Positions 1-10,800 of a stretch of DNA of 40,437 bases are shown here, piece after piece. This stretch comes from Clostridia bacterium (GTDB lineage Bacteria > Bacillota > Clostridia > Peptostreptococcales > Anaerovoracaceae): the NCBI GenBank assembly GCA_024403135.1, contig JAKSSK010000010.1:1-40437 (forward strand), read 5' to 3'. Made by a program: the position numbers and the translations under genes. Each line of letters begins with the position of its first letter. The stretch's first letter is position 1. The notes below the pieces were generated by a model. That model was not told where the DNA came from, did no database searches, and saw nothing but the letters and a program-made list of their open reading frames with translations.

Positions 1-534
1 CTTAACTTCATCATCTGCCACATGGGCGGCGGAATCACTTGCTCAGCTATGAAGGGCGGCAAGGTTATCGATACAGCTGCATACGACGATGGTCCTATGG
101 CTGCTGAAAGATCAGGCGGAGTTCCTCTACTACTATTTATTCAACTTTGCTTCGACGGAAAGCACACAGAAGAAGATATGAAGAAGTTAGTTGCAGGTAA
201 GGGTGGACTTTACTCATACCTAGGAACTAAGGACTGCTTCGAAATCGAAAACAACGTACTTGCAGGAGACGAAAAGTCAATCCTAGCTTACAAGGCTATG
301 GGATTCCAAGCTGCTAAGTCAATCGCTGGATTATCTTGCGCACTAGAAGGTAAGGTAGATGCAATCATCTTAACTGGTGGTTTAGCAAGATCAAAGCCTT
401 TAGTAGACTGGATCAAGCAATACTGCGGACACATTGGCAAGGTTGTATTAATGCCAGGTGAAAAGGAAATGGAAGCACTTGCTTCAGGTACAGCTCGTAT
501 GATGAGCGGCGAAGAAGAAGTTAAAGAACTTTAA
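1..534 (+). CDS. buk: butyrate kinase, C-terminal part (5' end outside window)
   Basis: The reading frame is open from the first base, so the gene begins before the window; 177 codons are visible. Butyrate kinase converts butyryl phosphate and ADP to butyrate and ATP, the last step of the phosphotransbutyrylase route of butyrate fermentation in the cytosol. The visible part carries the acetate/butyrate kinase signature: HMGGGITC near the start (usually HLGGGISV), then DDGPMAAERSGG, KGGLYSYLGT, the nucleotide-site segment ILTGGLARS, and PGEKEMEALASG close to the C-terminus. These match butyrate kinase better than acetate kinase. It ends in a hairpin shared with the convergent mutase gene. A branched-chain 2-oxo-acid kinase paralogue cannot be excluded because the N-terminal half and the neighbour (ptb?) are not visible. 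Confidence 0.9.
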   Translation, partial: LNFIICHMGGGITCSAMKGGKVIDTAAYDDGPMAAERSGGVPLLLFIQLCFDGKHTEEDMKKLVAGKGGLYSYLGTKDCFEIENNVLAGDEKSILAYKAMGFQAAKSIAGLSCALEGKVDAIILTGGLARSKPLVDWIKQYCGHIGKVVLMPGEKEMEALASGTARMMSGEEEVKEL

Positions 535-543
535 TTAAATGAA

Positions 544-572
544 AGAGGACCAATCTTATGATTGGTCCTTTA
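544..572. terminator. bidirectional terminator between buk and the mutase gene
   Basis: AGGACCAATC (546-555), loop TTAT, then GATTGGTCCT (560-569), a perfect 10-bp stem. T residues follow on the plus strand, and A residues before the stem give a weaker U-tract on the minus strand. The stop codon of the minus-strand mutase (556-558) lies in the loop. Confidence 0.8.
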
Positions 573-1953
573 TTATATCTTCAAGCATTTCTAAAATCTT
601 ATCGCAGTTTCCCTCGCTTACCTGAACGTTTAAAGGCATGATAGGGTCGTGCAAAGATTTTCTAAGTAGACACCAGCCCTTTAGGCCTGGCATGTCAAAT
701 TCTAGTCTAACTCCCTCGTAGTTTGGTGTAACAAGTTTAATACTCTTACCATCTATCTTATCCCAGTGCTCAAGGTTATATAAAACGGTGTCCATATCCT
801 TAATTGGGAATCTCTTTTCTATTGATTCTAGAGGCATCTTAAGCGGGCTTATCATGCAGGAAATATCTCCTATCTGAGCAGCCTTTATCACTATCTTTGT
901 AGCAAGGTATGCCCCATCGTCAAGGAAGTAGTTCTCCTTATATGCAGCGTGGCCGCTGGTCTCGATGGCTAGCTGGCTATCGCCAAGCTCTATAGCCTTG
1001 TTGATAACATTCCTGTATCCCCTCATGTATCTAAGGTGCTTTAGTCCTAGGCATTCCTCTAGGTACTGGGTAAGCTCAGGGCTTGTGATGCTGTCTGTAA
1101 CCACTGTAGTTTTAGGATATTCAACTGCAATTAGGGCAGCAGCAAGAGCCACTATCCTATCCCTTGAAATCTCATTTCCGTTTCTATCTATGGCAGCTAC
1201 CCTATCCACATCGGTGTCGAAGATTAGGCCAAGGTCTGCCCCAGTTTCCTTAACCCTCTTGCAGGCACTAGCAATTGCATCCTTATCCTCAGGGTTAGGA
1301 ACGTGGTTAGGGAAAGATCCATCAGGTTCTAAGAACTGGCTTGATGAAACGTCTGCCCCTAAAGGTTTAAGAACCTTATGGGCGTAAAAGCCTCCTGCAC
1401 CGTTACCTGCATCAACCATTATCTTAAGGCCTTCAAGGGAAGGTACCTTAGCTTTGATTAGATTTCTAAGGTGAGATGCGTATCTATCCATAAGGTCTGA
1501 AACTATCACCTTGCCGCTAGCCTTTGGAAGATTTACTCCTTCCTCAGCATACTTTATGATCTTTGCTATGTCCTCCTTGTTTAAGCCTCCCTCTTTAGAG
1601 AAGTACTTAAATCCATTCCTATCTTGCGGCAGGTGGCTTGCTGTAATCATGATTGAACCGTCCACCATGTATTCTTCAAAAACGGTAGCCATAAACATAG
1701 CAGGGGTTGATGCTAGCTTTGCATCGTAAACCGTAGCTCCTATGGAAGTGAAAGCTTCAATAACCGCTTCCTTTAGCATAGGACCACTTTCCCTGGAGTC
1801 GTGACCTACGGCAAAGACTAAAGCCGAAGGAGCTTTTCCCGTCTTTAGACATAGCCACTTAGCAAAGCCAAGGGTTAGGTCATAGGCCTCTAGCTTTGTC
1901 AGGTCCTTACCTCTAATATCGCTTCCGTTTTGTAGTTTCTTGTAATCCTTCAT
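556..1953 (-). CDS. phosphohexomutase (phosphomannomutase/phosphoglucomutase family)
   Basis: A 465-residue cytosolic alpha-D-phosphohexomutase that should interconvert hexose 6-phosphate and hexose 1-phosphate for cell-wall or polysaccharide precursors. The family motifs are in order: NGSDIRG at 9-15, the phosphoserine loop TASHLP at 104-109 (Ser106), the Mg-binding loop DTDVDR at 246-251, and the sugar-binding loop ETSGHA at 331-336. TASHLP instead of TASHNP puts it in the subgroup that also contains plant-type proteins. The frame is open 14 codons further upstream, but I start at 1953 because AAGGAG lies 7 nt before that ATG and the residues before it are not family-like. A TATAAT (minus strand, 1975-1980) sits just upstream. 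Whether the substrate is mannose or glucose phosphate cannot be told from sequence. Confidence 0.88.
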   Translation of the reverse strand: MKDYKKLQNGSDIRGKDLTKLEAYDLTLGFAKWLCLKTGKAPSALVFAVGHDSRESGPMLKEAVIEAFTSIGATVYDAKLASTPAMFMATVFEEYMVDGSIMITASHLPQDRNGFKYFSKEGGLNKEDIAKIIKYAEEGVNLPKASGKVIVSDLMDRYASHLRNLIKAKVPSLEGLKIMVDAGNGAGGFYAHKVLKPLGADVSSSQFLEPDGSFPNHVPNPEDKDAIASACKRVKETGADLGLIFDTDVDRVAAIDRNGNEISRDRIVALAAALIAVEYPKTTVVTDSITSPELTQYLEECLGLKHLRYMRGYRNVINKAIELGDSQLAIETSGHAAYKENYFLDDGAYLATKIVIKAAQIGDISCMISPLKMPLESIEKRFPIKDMDTVLYNLEHWDKIDGKSIKLVTPNYEGVRLEFDMPGLKGWCLLRKSLHDPIMPLNVQVSEGNCDKILEMLEDIIKDQS

Positions 1954-2015
1954 AACATTTCTCCTTATACATATATTATATGATAAAACTGCCAATTATT
2001 AAAGCCTAAAAGGTC

Positions 2016-2044
2016 TTCACAATAGGTATAAAATGGGGTACAAT
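2016..2044 (+). promoter_or_regulatory. sigma-A-type promoter for the MBOAT/SGNH pair
   Basis: TTCACA (2016-2021), 17-nt spacer, TACAAT (2039-2044), followed by AAGGAG at 2069-2074 and the GTG start at 2083. Assigned by eye from the consensus match and spacing. Confidence 0.55.
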
Positions 2045-2082
2045 TACTATGTATGTAACCGAAAAGGTAAGGAGAATTTATA

Positions 2083-3441
2083 GTGGTATTTAGCAGTATA
2101 CAATTCATATTCATATTTCTACCCCTAACAATAATAGGGCTACTTTTGCTACCCGAAAAATTCAGAAATCTATGGATATTTGTAGCTAGCCTTGCCTTCT
2201 ATTACTACGGATCACTAGACCATCCAGAGTACCTACTTTTACTGGTATTTTCGGTGCTGATCAACTTCATATTCGGAAGGATGATAGCAATAGACCGCAT
2301 GCCGAAGAGACCTCTTTTAATAGCAGGAATAGTGTACAACCTGGGATGGCTTTTTGTTTTTAAATATGCGGCATTCGTATTTGGCCTAGAAGGACTGGTA
2401 CTTCCTGTAGGAATATCCTTTTACACCTTCCAGGCAATATCCTATCTGATAGATGTATACAGGGATAAGGGGCTAGTTGAAAAGTCAATCTTCAACTTCG
2501 GAATGTACCTAACAATGTTCCCCAAGCTGATGGTAGGACCTATCACAAAGTATAAAGATATTAAGGGCCAGATTTTCCATAGACAGATGTCCCTAGAATC
2601 CATAGACTACGGCCTAAGGACCTTCGTAGAAGGACTAGGTCTAAAGGTTCTTTTAGCTAACCAGATTGGCGGCCTTTGGAACGACATTACAGCGGTAGGA
2701 TACGACAGTATTTCCACTCCAGTAGCGTGGATGGGAATATTCGCCTACAGCTTCCAGCTTTACTTCGACTTCTACGGCTATTCACTTATGGCCATAGGCC
2801 TAGGTCAGATGATGGGATTTAAGTTACCAGATAACTTCGATCATCCGTACGAATCGGTAACCATGACAGAGTTCTGGAGAAGATGGCACATCACACTAGG
2901 TACTTGGTTTAAGGACTACGTATACATTCCTCTTGGAGGAAACAGGAAGGGTGAAAAGAGAACTTACCTTAACCTGCTAATAGTATGGCTTTTGACAGGT
3001 ATCTGGCACGGAGCAGGCTGGAACTTCATCATTTGGGGCTTACTGCTATTTGCAATCATCGCCCTGGAAAAGAAGTGGCTAAAGAAGTTTATGGATAGTC
3101 ATAAGTTTATTGGTCACATATATATGGCGCTTCTAATACCTCTATCATGGATGGTATTTGCAATAGATGATATAGGAAAGATCGGGGTATATATTTCAAG
3201 ACTTATAGGTACAAGTCATGTGCCTTTTGAAATAGTACAAGGCGACTTCATGCAGTATCTAAGCCAGTACGGCGTACTTCTTGCAATATGCTTCATTATG
3301 TGTACATCACTTCCAAGAAGGATATTTGAAAGGCCAAAGAAGGCACCTCTAGGAGCATTAGTCCTTCTAGTAATATTCTGGGCAAGCGTATACTGCCTAT
3401 ACATCGGCCTAAATGACCCATTTATGTACTTTAGATTTTAA
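2083..3441 (+). CDS. MBOAT-family membrane O-acyltransferase (AlgI/DltB-like)
   Basis: A 452-residue polytopic membrane protein of the MBOAT family, which moves an acyl group (usually acetyl) across the membrane to an extracellular acceptor such as a polysaccharide. Seen in the sequence: the typical MVFSSxxFxFxFLP start, many hydrophobic segments, FQLYFDFYGYS at 224-234, WRRWHITLGTWFKDYVY from 265 with the conserved His269, and LLTGIWHGAGWNFIIWG from 303 with the presumed catalytic His309. The start is GTG, chosen because AAGGAG lies 8 nt upstream and the N-terminus aligns with AlgI. It is followed 17 nt later by an SGNH protein, the usual periplasmic partner, so the pair probably O-acylates an exported glycan. 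The acceptor is unknown. A Dlt-like role is possible, but dltA and dltC are not adjacent. Confidence 0.88.
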   Translation: MVFSSIQFIFIFLPLTIIGLLLLPEKFRNLWIFVASLAFYYYGSLDHPEYLLLLVFSVLINFIFGRMIAIDRMPKRPLLIAGIVYNLGWLFVFKYAAFVFGLEGLVLPVGISFYTFQAISYLIDVYRDKGLVEKSIFNFGMYLTMFPKLMVGPITKYKDIKGQIFHRQMSLESIDYGLRTFVEGLGLKVLLANQIGGLWNDITAVGYDSISTPVAWMGIFAYSFQLYFDFYGYSLMAIGLGQMMGFKLPDNFDHPYESVTMTEFWRRWHITLGTWFKDYVYIPLGGNRKGEKRTYLNLLIVWLLTGIWHGAGWNFIIWGLLLFAIIALEKKWLKKFMDSHKFIGHIYMALLIPLSWMVFAIDDIGKIGVYISRLIGTSHVPFEIVQGDFMQYLSQYGVLLAICFIMCTSLPRRIFERPKKAPLGALVLLVIFWASVYCLYIGLNDPFMYFRF

Positions 3442-3458
3442 TTTGAGGATAGATATAT

Positions 3459-4259
3459 ATGAGAGAATCATATCTTTTTAAACATTGCTTTTTAATAGCC
3501 ATAGTAATCACCGTATTCCTAGCGCTGGTGGTTATGCTGTTCAATAAGGGCCCAGCATTGTTTGGTGGGGAAAGCGAGCAGCTAGATCAGGCAACACAGG
3601 AGTATTTAATCGAGGCGGTAGAACTGGTTCAAGACGGAGCAGAGGATATTAAGTACAACGCTAAGTTTGTAAAATCCGGCAAGGAATACATGGACGATGC
3701 TCTGTTCATTGGAGACTCCAGAACTGTAGGACTGGACTACTACGGATACTTCGACAATGCAGATTTCTTCAGCAACGTAGGAATGAGCATTTGGAACTTG
3801 CCTAAGACACAGGTTCAGGTAGGAGACAAGGGAACATACTATCTAGATGATCTACTAGCCAAGTACAAGTACGGCAAGATCTACCTGATGATGGGAATCA
3901 ACGAATTAGGCGGAGATCTAAAGGAGATTGAACAGGCATACAAGAAGCTTGTAGAAAAGATTCACAAACTAAATCCAGATGCAATAATTTTCATAAGCGC
4001 AAACCTTCACGTAACCAAGGCTAAATCCGATTCAGATCAGAGAATAAACAACGCGGCCCTGGAAAGCGTAAACATGCGTCAAAGAAGTATAGCGGATAAC
4101 AGAAGAATATTCTATATCAATCCAAACGATATATTCGATGACGAAAACGGAGCACTGACCATCGATCTAACAGGAGATGGAGTTCATCCATACGCTTCTT
4201 GTTACAAGGATTGGTGCGACTGGCTTCTAACAAAAACAGTAAAAGTGGCTAAAAAATAG
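3459..4259 (+). CDS. membrane-anchored SGNH/GDSL-type acyltransferase or esterase
   Basis: A 266-residue protein with one N-terminal membrane segment (about residues 9-28) and an extracellular SGNH-like domain. Visible blocks are IGDSR at 84-88 (nucleophile Ser87), MGINE at 145-149 (block III, with Glu where GxND enzymes have Asp), and the C-terminal GDGVHP at 239-244 giving the Asp240/His243 pair. Such proteins sit next to MBOAT transporters and pass the acyl group to, or remove it from, a surface polymer. It lies 17 nt after the MBOAT gene with GAGG 10 nt before its ATG, so the two form an operon. Its last four codons and stop overlap the tail of the convergent phosphopantetheinyl transferase gene. 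Lipase activity is unlikely in this context. Confidence 0.82.
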   Translation: MRESYLFKHCFLIAIVITVFLALVVMLFNKGPALFGGESEQLDQATQEYLIEAVELVQDGAEDIKYNAKFVKSGKEYMDDALFIGDSRTVGLDYYGYFDNADFFSNVGMSIWNLPKTQVQVGDKGTYYLDDLLAKYKYGKIYLMMGINELGGDLKEIEQAYKKLVEKIHKLNPDAIIFISANLHVTKAKSDSDQRINNAALESVNMRQRSIADNRRIFYINPNDIFDDENGALTIDLTGDGVHPYASCYKDWCDWLLTKTVKVAKK

Positions 4260-4270
4260 CCACTTTTTTT
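4241..4270. terminator. bidirectional terminator at overlapping gene tails
   Basis: AAGTGGCTA (4243-4251), five-A loop, TAGCCACTT (4257-4265), then a T run on the plus strand; the A run before the stem is the matching U-tract for the minus strand. Both stop codons lie in the stem: the SGNH gene's TAG at 4257-4259 and the minus-strand gene's TAG at 4249-4251. Confidence 0.85.
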
Positions 4271-4851
4271 AATGTAATTTCATCTTCTTTTTCAGCACAT
4301 ATGGAGGCTCTGTAACCTGAAAACAGGTCAAGTTCCTTAAGGAATACACCATCCATATATGGCTTATCGTCTTTAAATTGGATTTTAAAGCTGTTTAAAG
4401 GAAGCCTTAGGCCTTCACCGGTAAACTTGATGTAGCTCTCCTTTAAGGTCCAAAATCTGAAGAAATATGAAGGGTCTTCCTTTATTACTTCATACTCCTC
4501 TTCGCAGAAGAAACGCTTTGCTACCTTTAGGTCTTCCTTTTCTATGACCTCAATGTCTGAGCCAATCTCCTTATCTGAAAAGGCCACCATAACCTTGCCC
4601 TTGGAGTGGGATATGTTAAAGAAAAGGGATAAGTCTTTAAACCTTGGCTTTACGCCCTCATACTCCATATCCTTTTCCCTAAGGCCCATGGTCTTTAGAT
4701 ATTCGTCTATTAAAAGGCCTGCAGTTACCGACATATTTTGGTCGTTTAAAAATTTAAAGGAAGAGGCCTTCTCCCTCCTTGAAGGAGAAAGCCTATCCAC
4801 ATATTTTTCATAAGCGTCTTTTGGCGCATCAGCATAGTACACTGTTATCAT
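4249..4851 (-). CDS. 4'-phosphopantetheinyl transferase (Sfp/Gsp type)
   Basis: A 200-residue Sfp-type enzyme that transfers the phosphopantetheine arm of CoA to the conserved Ser of carrier domains, here most likely the three T domains of the adjoining NRPS. Motifs: FNISHSKG at 78-85, IGSDIEVI at 96-103 (metal ligands Asp99 and Glu101), and FWTLKESYIK at 133-142 (Glu138, Lys142). The order and length fit the pseudo-dimeric Sfp group rather than the short AcpS. I place the start at 4851, not further upstream, because the product then begins MITVYYAD like other Sfp proteins and the ATG overlaps the NRPS stop as ATGA, implying translational coupling. The frame is open 23 codons upstream, but those lie inside the NRPS gene. 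Confidence 0.92.
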   Translation of the reverse strand: MITVYYADAPKDAYEKYVDRLSPSRREKASSFKFLNDQNMSVTAGLLIDEYLKTMGLREKDMEYEGVKPRFKDLSLFFNISHSKGKVMVAFSDKEIGSDIEVIEKEDLKVAKRFFCEEEYEVIKEDPSYFFRFWTLKESYIKFTGEGLRLPLNSFKIQFKDDKPYMDGVFLKELDLFSGYRASICAEKEDEITLKKVAIF

Positions 4852-7800
4852 TTGAAAAAGTCCTCTTCTTGTAAGCTTGAAATAGCCCTCATAAGATAAG
4901 GTATATCCATAAATGGCCATGCAAAGCCTAATCTGTAAAGAATGTTAGTTGTAAAGTCGTTATTGGTCTTAACGGCGTGAAGGTCAGGCCTATCGTTTGT
5001 CATTAGACCAGATAACCTTGAGTTTACCCTTTCATCTCCCAGCATGCGGTAGTAATCTTGGTAATACTCTTCATCATCTACAGGAGTAATCTTTATGCCA
5101 CACTTGTTTACTGCTTCTATTAGCTGCCATTCATCGAAGCTAAAACGGTTGTCCGCATGGAAGGCGGTAAACTGTCTGTTAGTTCCGGAAAGCAGCACTA
5201 TAGCCCTTGCTGTAAGGTCTATAGGTGAGAAGCTCATAGGGTCTGTAGCATGGCTTATTGGACATTTACCTATGGTTGCAAATCCACGAATGCCGTTTAG
5301 GAATGCGTTGGTATCAAGGTTGATCTGGAACTTGCCATCGCTGTGGCGACCCATCAGGTTACCTACACGAATTACCTTACCATCCATTCCAGCCTTTATT
5401 GCATCGAACATAGCAAGCTCTGCGTGGTACTTGGATATGCCGTACTTGTTGTCCATATCGTCTACTACGAATAGCTGACTCTCATGCATTTCAAGGTTCT
5501 GCCTATATGTCTCGTCCGTATGAATTCCAGGAATGGATACTGTGGATATTTGAATCATCCTAGCGTCCTTTTCCTGAGTTATACCGATTAAGTTCTTTAC
5601 GCCTAAAACATTGATCCTTTCAAGTACATCATCGGCAGCGTAGTGCTTTACGCAGGCAGCTGAGTTGATAAGGGTATCAAAGGCTACGCCCTTTAGGACA
5701 TCCTTTAGACCATCGTCTGTAATATCTCCCTTTATGACGGAAACCTTATCGTGGTCATAATCTTCGCTGAAGTAGTACTGGAATCTCTTTTCAAGTCTTT
5801 CACTAGCTTCCATACCTTCTCCATCCCTAATTAGACAGTAGATATGGCCATCTTCTTCTAAAAGTTCCTTTAGAATGTGTACTCCTAAGAATCCTAGGGA
5901 TCCTGTTAAAAGTACATCTCCTAGAGGCTTTCTCTTAACCTGAGAAGCATACTCTAGACTGTTCTTTTCTAAAACCTCAAGCTGGCTTTCTGTGGTTTCT
6001 TCCTTAGCCTTGCTGGTCTTACTTAGAGAGTCGATGTAGCTTGCCAGCGACTCTGGAGTAGGGTTATCGAATATGTACTGATACTCGATGTCTATTCCCT
6101 TTGACATTAGCTGCATTACCACCTTGGAAGCGGTAAGTGAAGTTCCGCCTAGTTCAAAGAAGTTGTCGTCAGCATAGCACTCTTCAAGTCCAAGAGCCTT
6201 AGCAAACATTACGCAAAGCATCTCTTCTAAAGACTTCTTAGGTGCGCGCTTTTTACCCTTTCTTTCACTTCTTTGAATGTCTGGCAGGTTATTCTTATCT
6301 ATCTTTCCGTTAGGAGTAAGAGGCATAGCGTCTAGCTGCATCAGAGCATCTGGCACCATGTAGTGGGCTAGTGAGTCCTTTAGGTGCTTGGTCAGGTCAG
6401 TTAGATCCACCTCATTTGCTGCGGTGAAGAAACCTGCTAGGTAGTCCTCGTTTCCGTTATTTCTAACTATTACCTTGGTAATCTTTACTCCTGGATAGGA
6501 AGCCATGCACTTTTCAATTTCATCAAGCTCGATTCTAAAGCCGCGAAGCTTAACCTGGTTATCCCTTCTTCCGAAGAATTGAACTTCTCCGTTTTCAGCA
6601 AATCTAACCACGTCTCCTGTGCGGTAGCAAGGAACGCCATCCATTTCAAAGAATACCTCTTTATTCTTCTCAGGAAGTTTTACGTAGCCTCTGCCTACCA
6701 GCTTTCCGCTTATTACAAGCTCTCCTAGAGCGTAAGGAGGAAGCACGTTACCTGAACTATCCATTACGTAGAAGGATGTGTTTGCGTTAGGTCTGCCTAT
6801 TGTAACCTGGTTAGGTGAAGAGATATGCTTACAGCAGCAGGTGATAGAGCACTCTGTTGGGCCGTAGCAGTTAAGTATTACCAGATCAGGATTTACCTTC
6901 TTTAGTCCCTCGTAAAGGGCGATAGGGAAGGCTTCAGCACCTGAGCAAAGGCTTGTCAGGTTCTGGATGACAGGCTCGAATTCCTCTGAAAGGAAAGTTC
7001 CCATTAGGAATGATGGAGTGGCTGCCATAACCTGAACGTGATTCCTTAGCATAAGGTCCCTAAGTAGGTTAGGGTTATGTATTTCTCTATCCGTTGCCAT
7101 GCATACGGTGTGACCTGTCATAAGCATGGTCAGGTTATCCATGATGGACATGTCGAAGGATATGGAGCTAATTGCAAGGCATACCTTGCCGCTATCCTTA
7201 CCCCAGTACCATCTGTAATCGGTGGCAGCTGGGTGAGCGACGCATACCATGTTGCGGTGCTCTATCATTACTCCCTTAGGTCTTCCAGTTGAACCTGAGG
7301 TGTATATGCAGTAGCAAAGGCTATCCGTTGAAATGTCCAAATTAGGATTAGTTTCTTTATCGTTTTGTACAAGAGATTCTACAGTGACCACCTTGTAAGG
7401 CTTATCCTGACTGAATAAAGCTGGTCTAGATCTCTTGATGGACTCAGTGGTGATGATAAGCGGACTATCGCAGTCCCTTAGACAGAAGTCCACTCTATCG
7501 TCTGGATAGTTTGGAAGAAGGCCTAGGAAGGCTGCTCCAGCCTTTAGAATACCGAGCTGAGCCATATCTAGCTCGATGGTTCTATCCAGCATTATTCCCA
7601 CTATCGTATCCTTCTTAACTCCTAGGGATATTAAGGAGTATGCAATCCTGTTAGCAAGTCTATTAAGTCTATCGAAGGTTAGAGACTTTCCATCAGCTAT
7701 GATTGCAAGCTGATCAGGATTATCCTTTACATAGTCTTCAAACATCTTATGGCAGGTTACATCCTCGTAGCTTACCTTTGTATCGTTTATTCCATCTAAC

Positions 7801-10800
7801 TGAAGTTTCCTTTCATCACAAAGAAGGGAAACATCCTTTAGATCTTCCTTTTCCATAAACTGATAGCAAACCTCATCTAAGGCATCTATCATGTTTGAAA
7901 TTAGGTCAGCGTTAAACATATCTCCCCTGTAATCAGCGTGATATGTAAAGCCGTCAGAAGTCTTATTAACCTGGATGGTTATTGGTGCCTTAGCAATGTT
8001 TCCGCCTAGGTCAATTATCTCGGCAGGTTTTCCGCAAAGCTCAGGCCTAATGAAGCCTTCGCCTTGGTAAGCGAATAGGATGTCTGAATGGATTCCGTAG
8101 GCGTTTGAAATCTCAGCAAAGGAATATATGTCGTTTGCCATGCTATCCATCAGCTGCTTTTGAGAATCCTTTAGGTATTCAGATACCTTAAGCTGGCCGT
8201 CCATCTTTAGAAGGACAGGCATTGTCTTAACCAGCATGGATACTGAGGAAGCAAGAAGGGAGCTATTTCTTCCGTTATATATTGTTGTATAAACCGAATC
8301 TTCCTTTAAGCTGTAATGATGAAGCACGTATCCAAAGGCAGCGTTAAAGAATGCGTTTTCGGTTAGCCCCTTTTCCTTTATGAACTGGTCAACCTTAAGA
8401 TTGGAGCTCTTTGTAAAGGTCTTTGTACATTTCTTATTTACCTCAGGAGCCTTTGGAGGAAGACAGTCAGGTTCACATCCTGTAAAGATACTGTCGTAGT
8501 ATTCCTTGGCCTTGGCGTATGCAGGGCCTTTTCTTGCTGCTTCTTCATCTAGAGCAACTTCAAAGCCTGTATAGTTTTCCTTTTCAATGGTTTCTCCAGC
8601 ATAGGCTCTGTTAATATCTTCAAGAAGAATTGCCTGGCTGGTACCGTCGCTTACTATGTGGTGGCAGTCCATGAACAGGAATCTTTCGCGCTTAACATAT
8701 ATGATGGCGATTCTGTAAAGGGTATCCTCTAGTAGGTTAAACGGTCTAACTAGCTCTGGAAGTTCGTCTGCGATTACCTTATTAATTACAGGCTTTTGCT
8801 TATCGTTTCTCTTTGCCCTGATGTTTCCATTATCGTCGGCAAACAGGGCAGCCTTTAGATATGGATGGGCGTTTACTGCCTTTTCAAGGGCCTTTTCCAG
8901 CTTCTTAATATCCACTTCATCGTCTATCTTAAGTAGAAGCGGAATGTTGTATGTCATGTTGGTAGGATTTTTACTCCATTCAAAGAAGATACCCATCTGA
9001 GATTCGGTGATAGGGTAGTCCTCTAAAAGAGCGTACTTCTTAACCTTCTTTGCACCTTGAAGGAAACCTTCCAGCTTTTCAACGGTATTGTGTTCCTTAA
9101 TGTCCTCTAATCTTACGTTTGTACCGAACTCTTTACCAAGGATTACATTTAGCTTTAGGGTCGCTATGGAAGTAAGGCCAGCCTCCTCGAATAGGTCGGT
9201 GCTGATTCCAAACTGATCGTGGCCTATTACGTTCCTTACTATCTCGTAGATGTGCTGCTGAACGTCGTTCTTTGGCTTAACCAGATCCTTAACCTTTCTT
9301 TCAGGCTTAGGAAGAGCCTTTCTATCCACCTTTTGGTTTCTGTTAAGAGGAATCTCATCTATCTGCATTGTTACTGCAGGAACCATGTATGGCGGCTTTT
9401 CACTTGCTATGAACTTGTTCATGGCATCTATGTCGATGATCTCATCTGAAACCACGTAGGCTGCCACGAACTTTCCTCCTGCAGGATCATCAAAGGCTGC
9501 TGTTGTTGCATCCTTGATTCTAGGGAATCTTCTGATGATCTCTTCCACTTCAGTAAGCTCAACTCTAAAGCCTCTTACCTTAACCTGGCCGTCAGCTCTT
9601 CCTACGAATTGGTAGTTTCCGTCAGGAAGTAGACGGACAACATCCCCAGTCTTGTAGATCCTTTCGTAGCCGTTATCTAGGATGAAAGGATTCATGGCAT
9701 AAGCCTGGGCAGTCTTTTCAGGACGGTTTAGATAGCCCTTGGTTACGTGAGGACCTGCTATCCAAAGTTCACCGGTTGCTCCTGGTGGAAGCAGATGTTC
9801 GTTTTCATCAACCACGTATAGCTTGGTGTTATCTGTAGGCTTTCCGATAGGAACATCCTTGTAGTACTTATCTATATAGAAGAAATTTGATAAAATTGAT
9901 CCTTCAGTTGGGCCATAGAAGTTATATAGTTTGAAGCCCTTTGGAGGGTCAAGAGGTGTAAGCTTTTCCCCTGCTACAGATAAGCACTTTAAATATTTGG
10001 AGCCGCCCATAAGAGCAAACTGCCTACCTACCTGAGTGGTCATTACAGAGTGTGTAATCTTGTTTTCGTTATAGTAGTCGGTTAGGGCAAGTAGGTCAAA
10101 GCGCACCCTATCTGAGATGATGTGAAGGGTTGCACCTGATGTTATTGCTGGATAAGTATCGAATACGTTGGCATCAAAGCCATAGCTTGCGTATGCGGTA
10201 AAACAATCTCCAGGCCCTAGGTCATAGAAACGTCTAGCCCAAGCAGCTGTAACCATGGTGTTGCTGTGACAGAACATTACACCCTTTGGAGTTCCAGTAG
10301 AACCGGAAGTATATAAAAGGATGAATAGGTCGTTAATGCCAGGCATAGGAAGGTCAACATCAAGAGGTGGTAAAGAAGGAATCTCATCGATCATCATTCT
10401 CTCTCCTGTAAAGCCCTCCTCAATTATTGGGCTAAGCTCAGCAGTAGTTAGAAGCATCATTGCACCTGAGTCATTAACCATAAGGTTAAGTCTTTCAGGA
10501 GGATAGCTTGGGTCTAGCGGAACGTAAGCTCCCCCTGCCTTTAGCACTCCTAGAGCGCAAATCAGCATGTATTCTGAACGAGGGATAAGGATTCCTACCG
10601 CCTTGTTTCTTTCCACGCCTTTCTTTCTCAGGCAGCCTGCCAGTCTATCTGTAATCTCATCAACCTGTGCATAGGTATAGTGATTCTTTTCATATACTAC
10701 GCAGTCAAGGTCAGGGTACTTTTCTACAGTTTCCTTGAATAGCTCAACGATAGTCTTCTTGTCAGGATATGGCTGCTTAGTATCGTTAAACTTAGACAAA

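Noticed and set aside
965..1729. Plus-strand open frames within the phosphohexomutase gene
   Set aside because: They are antisense to a motif-complete gene and have no recognisable domain or ribosome binding site.
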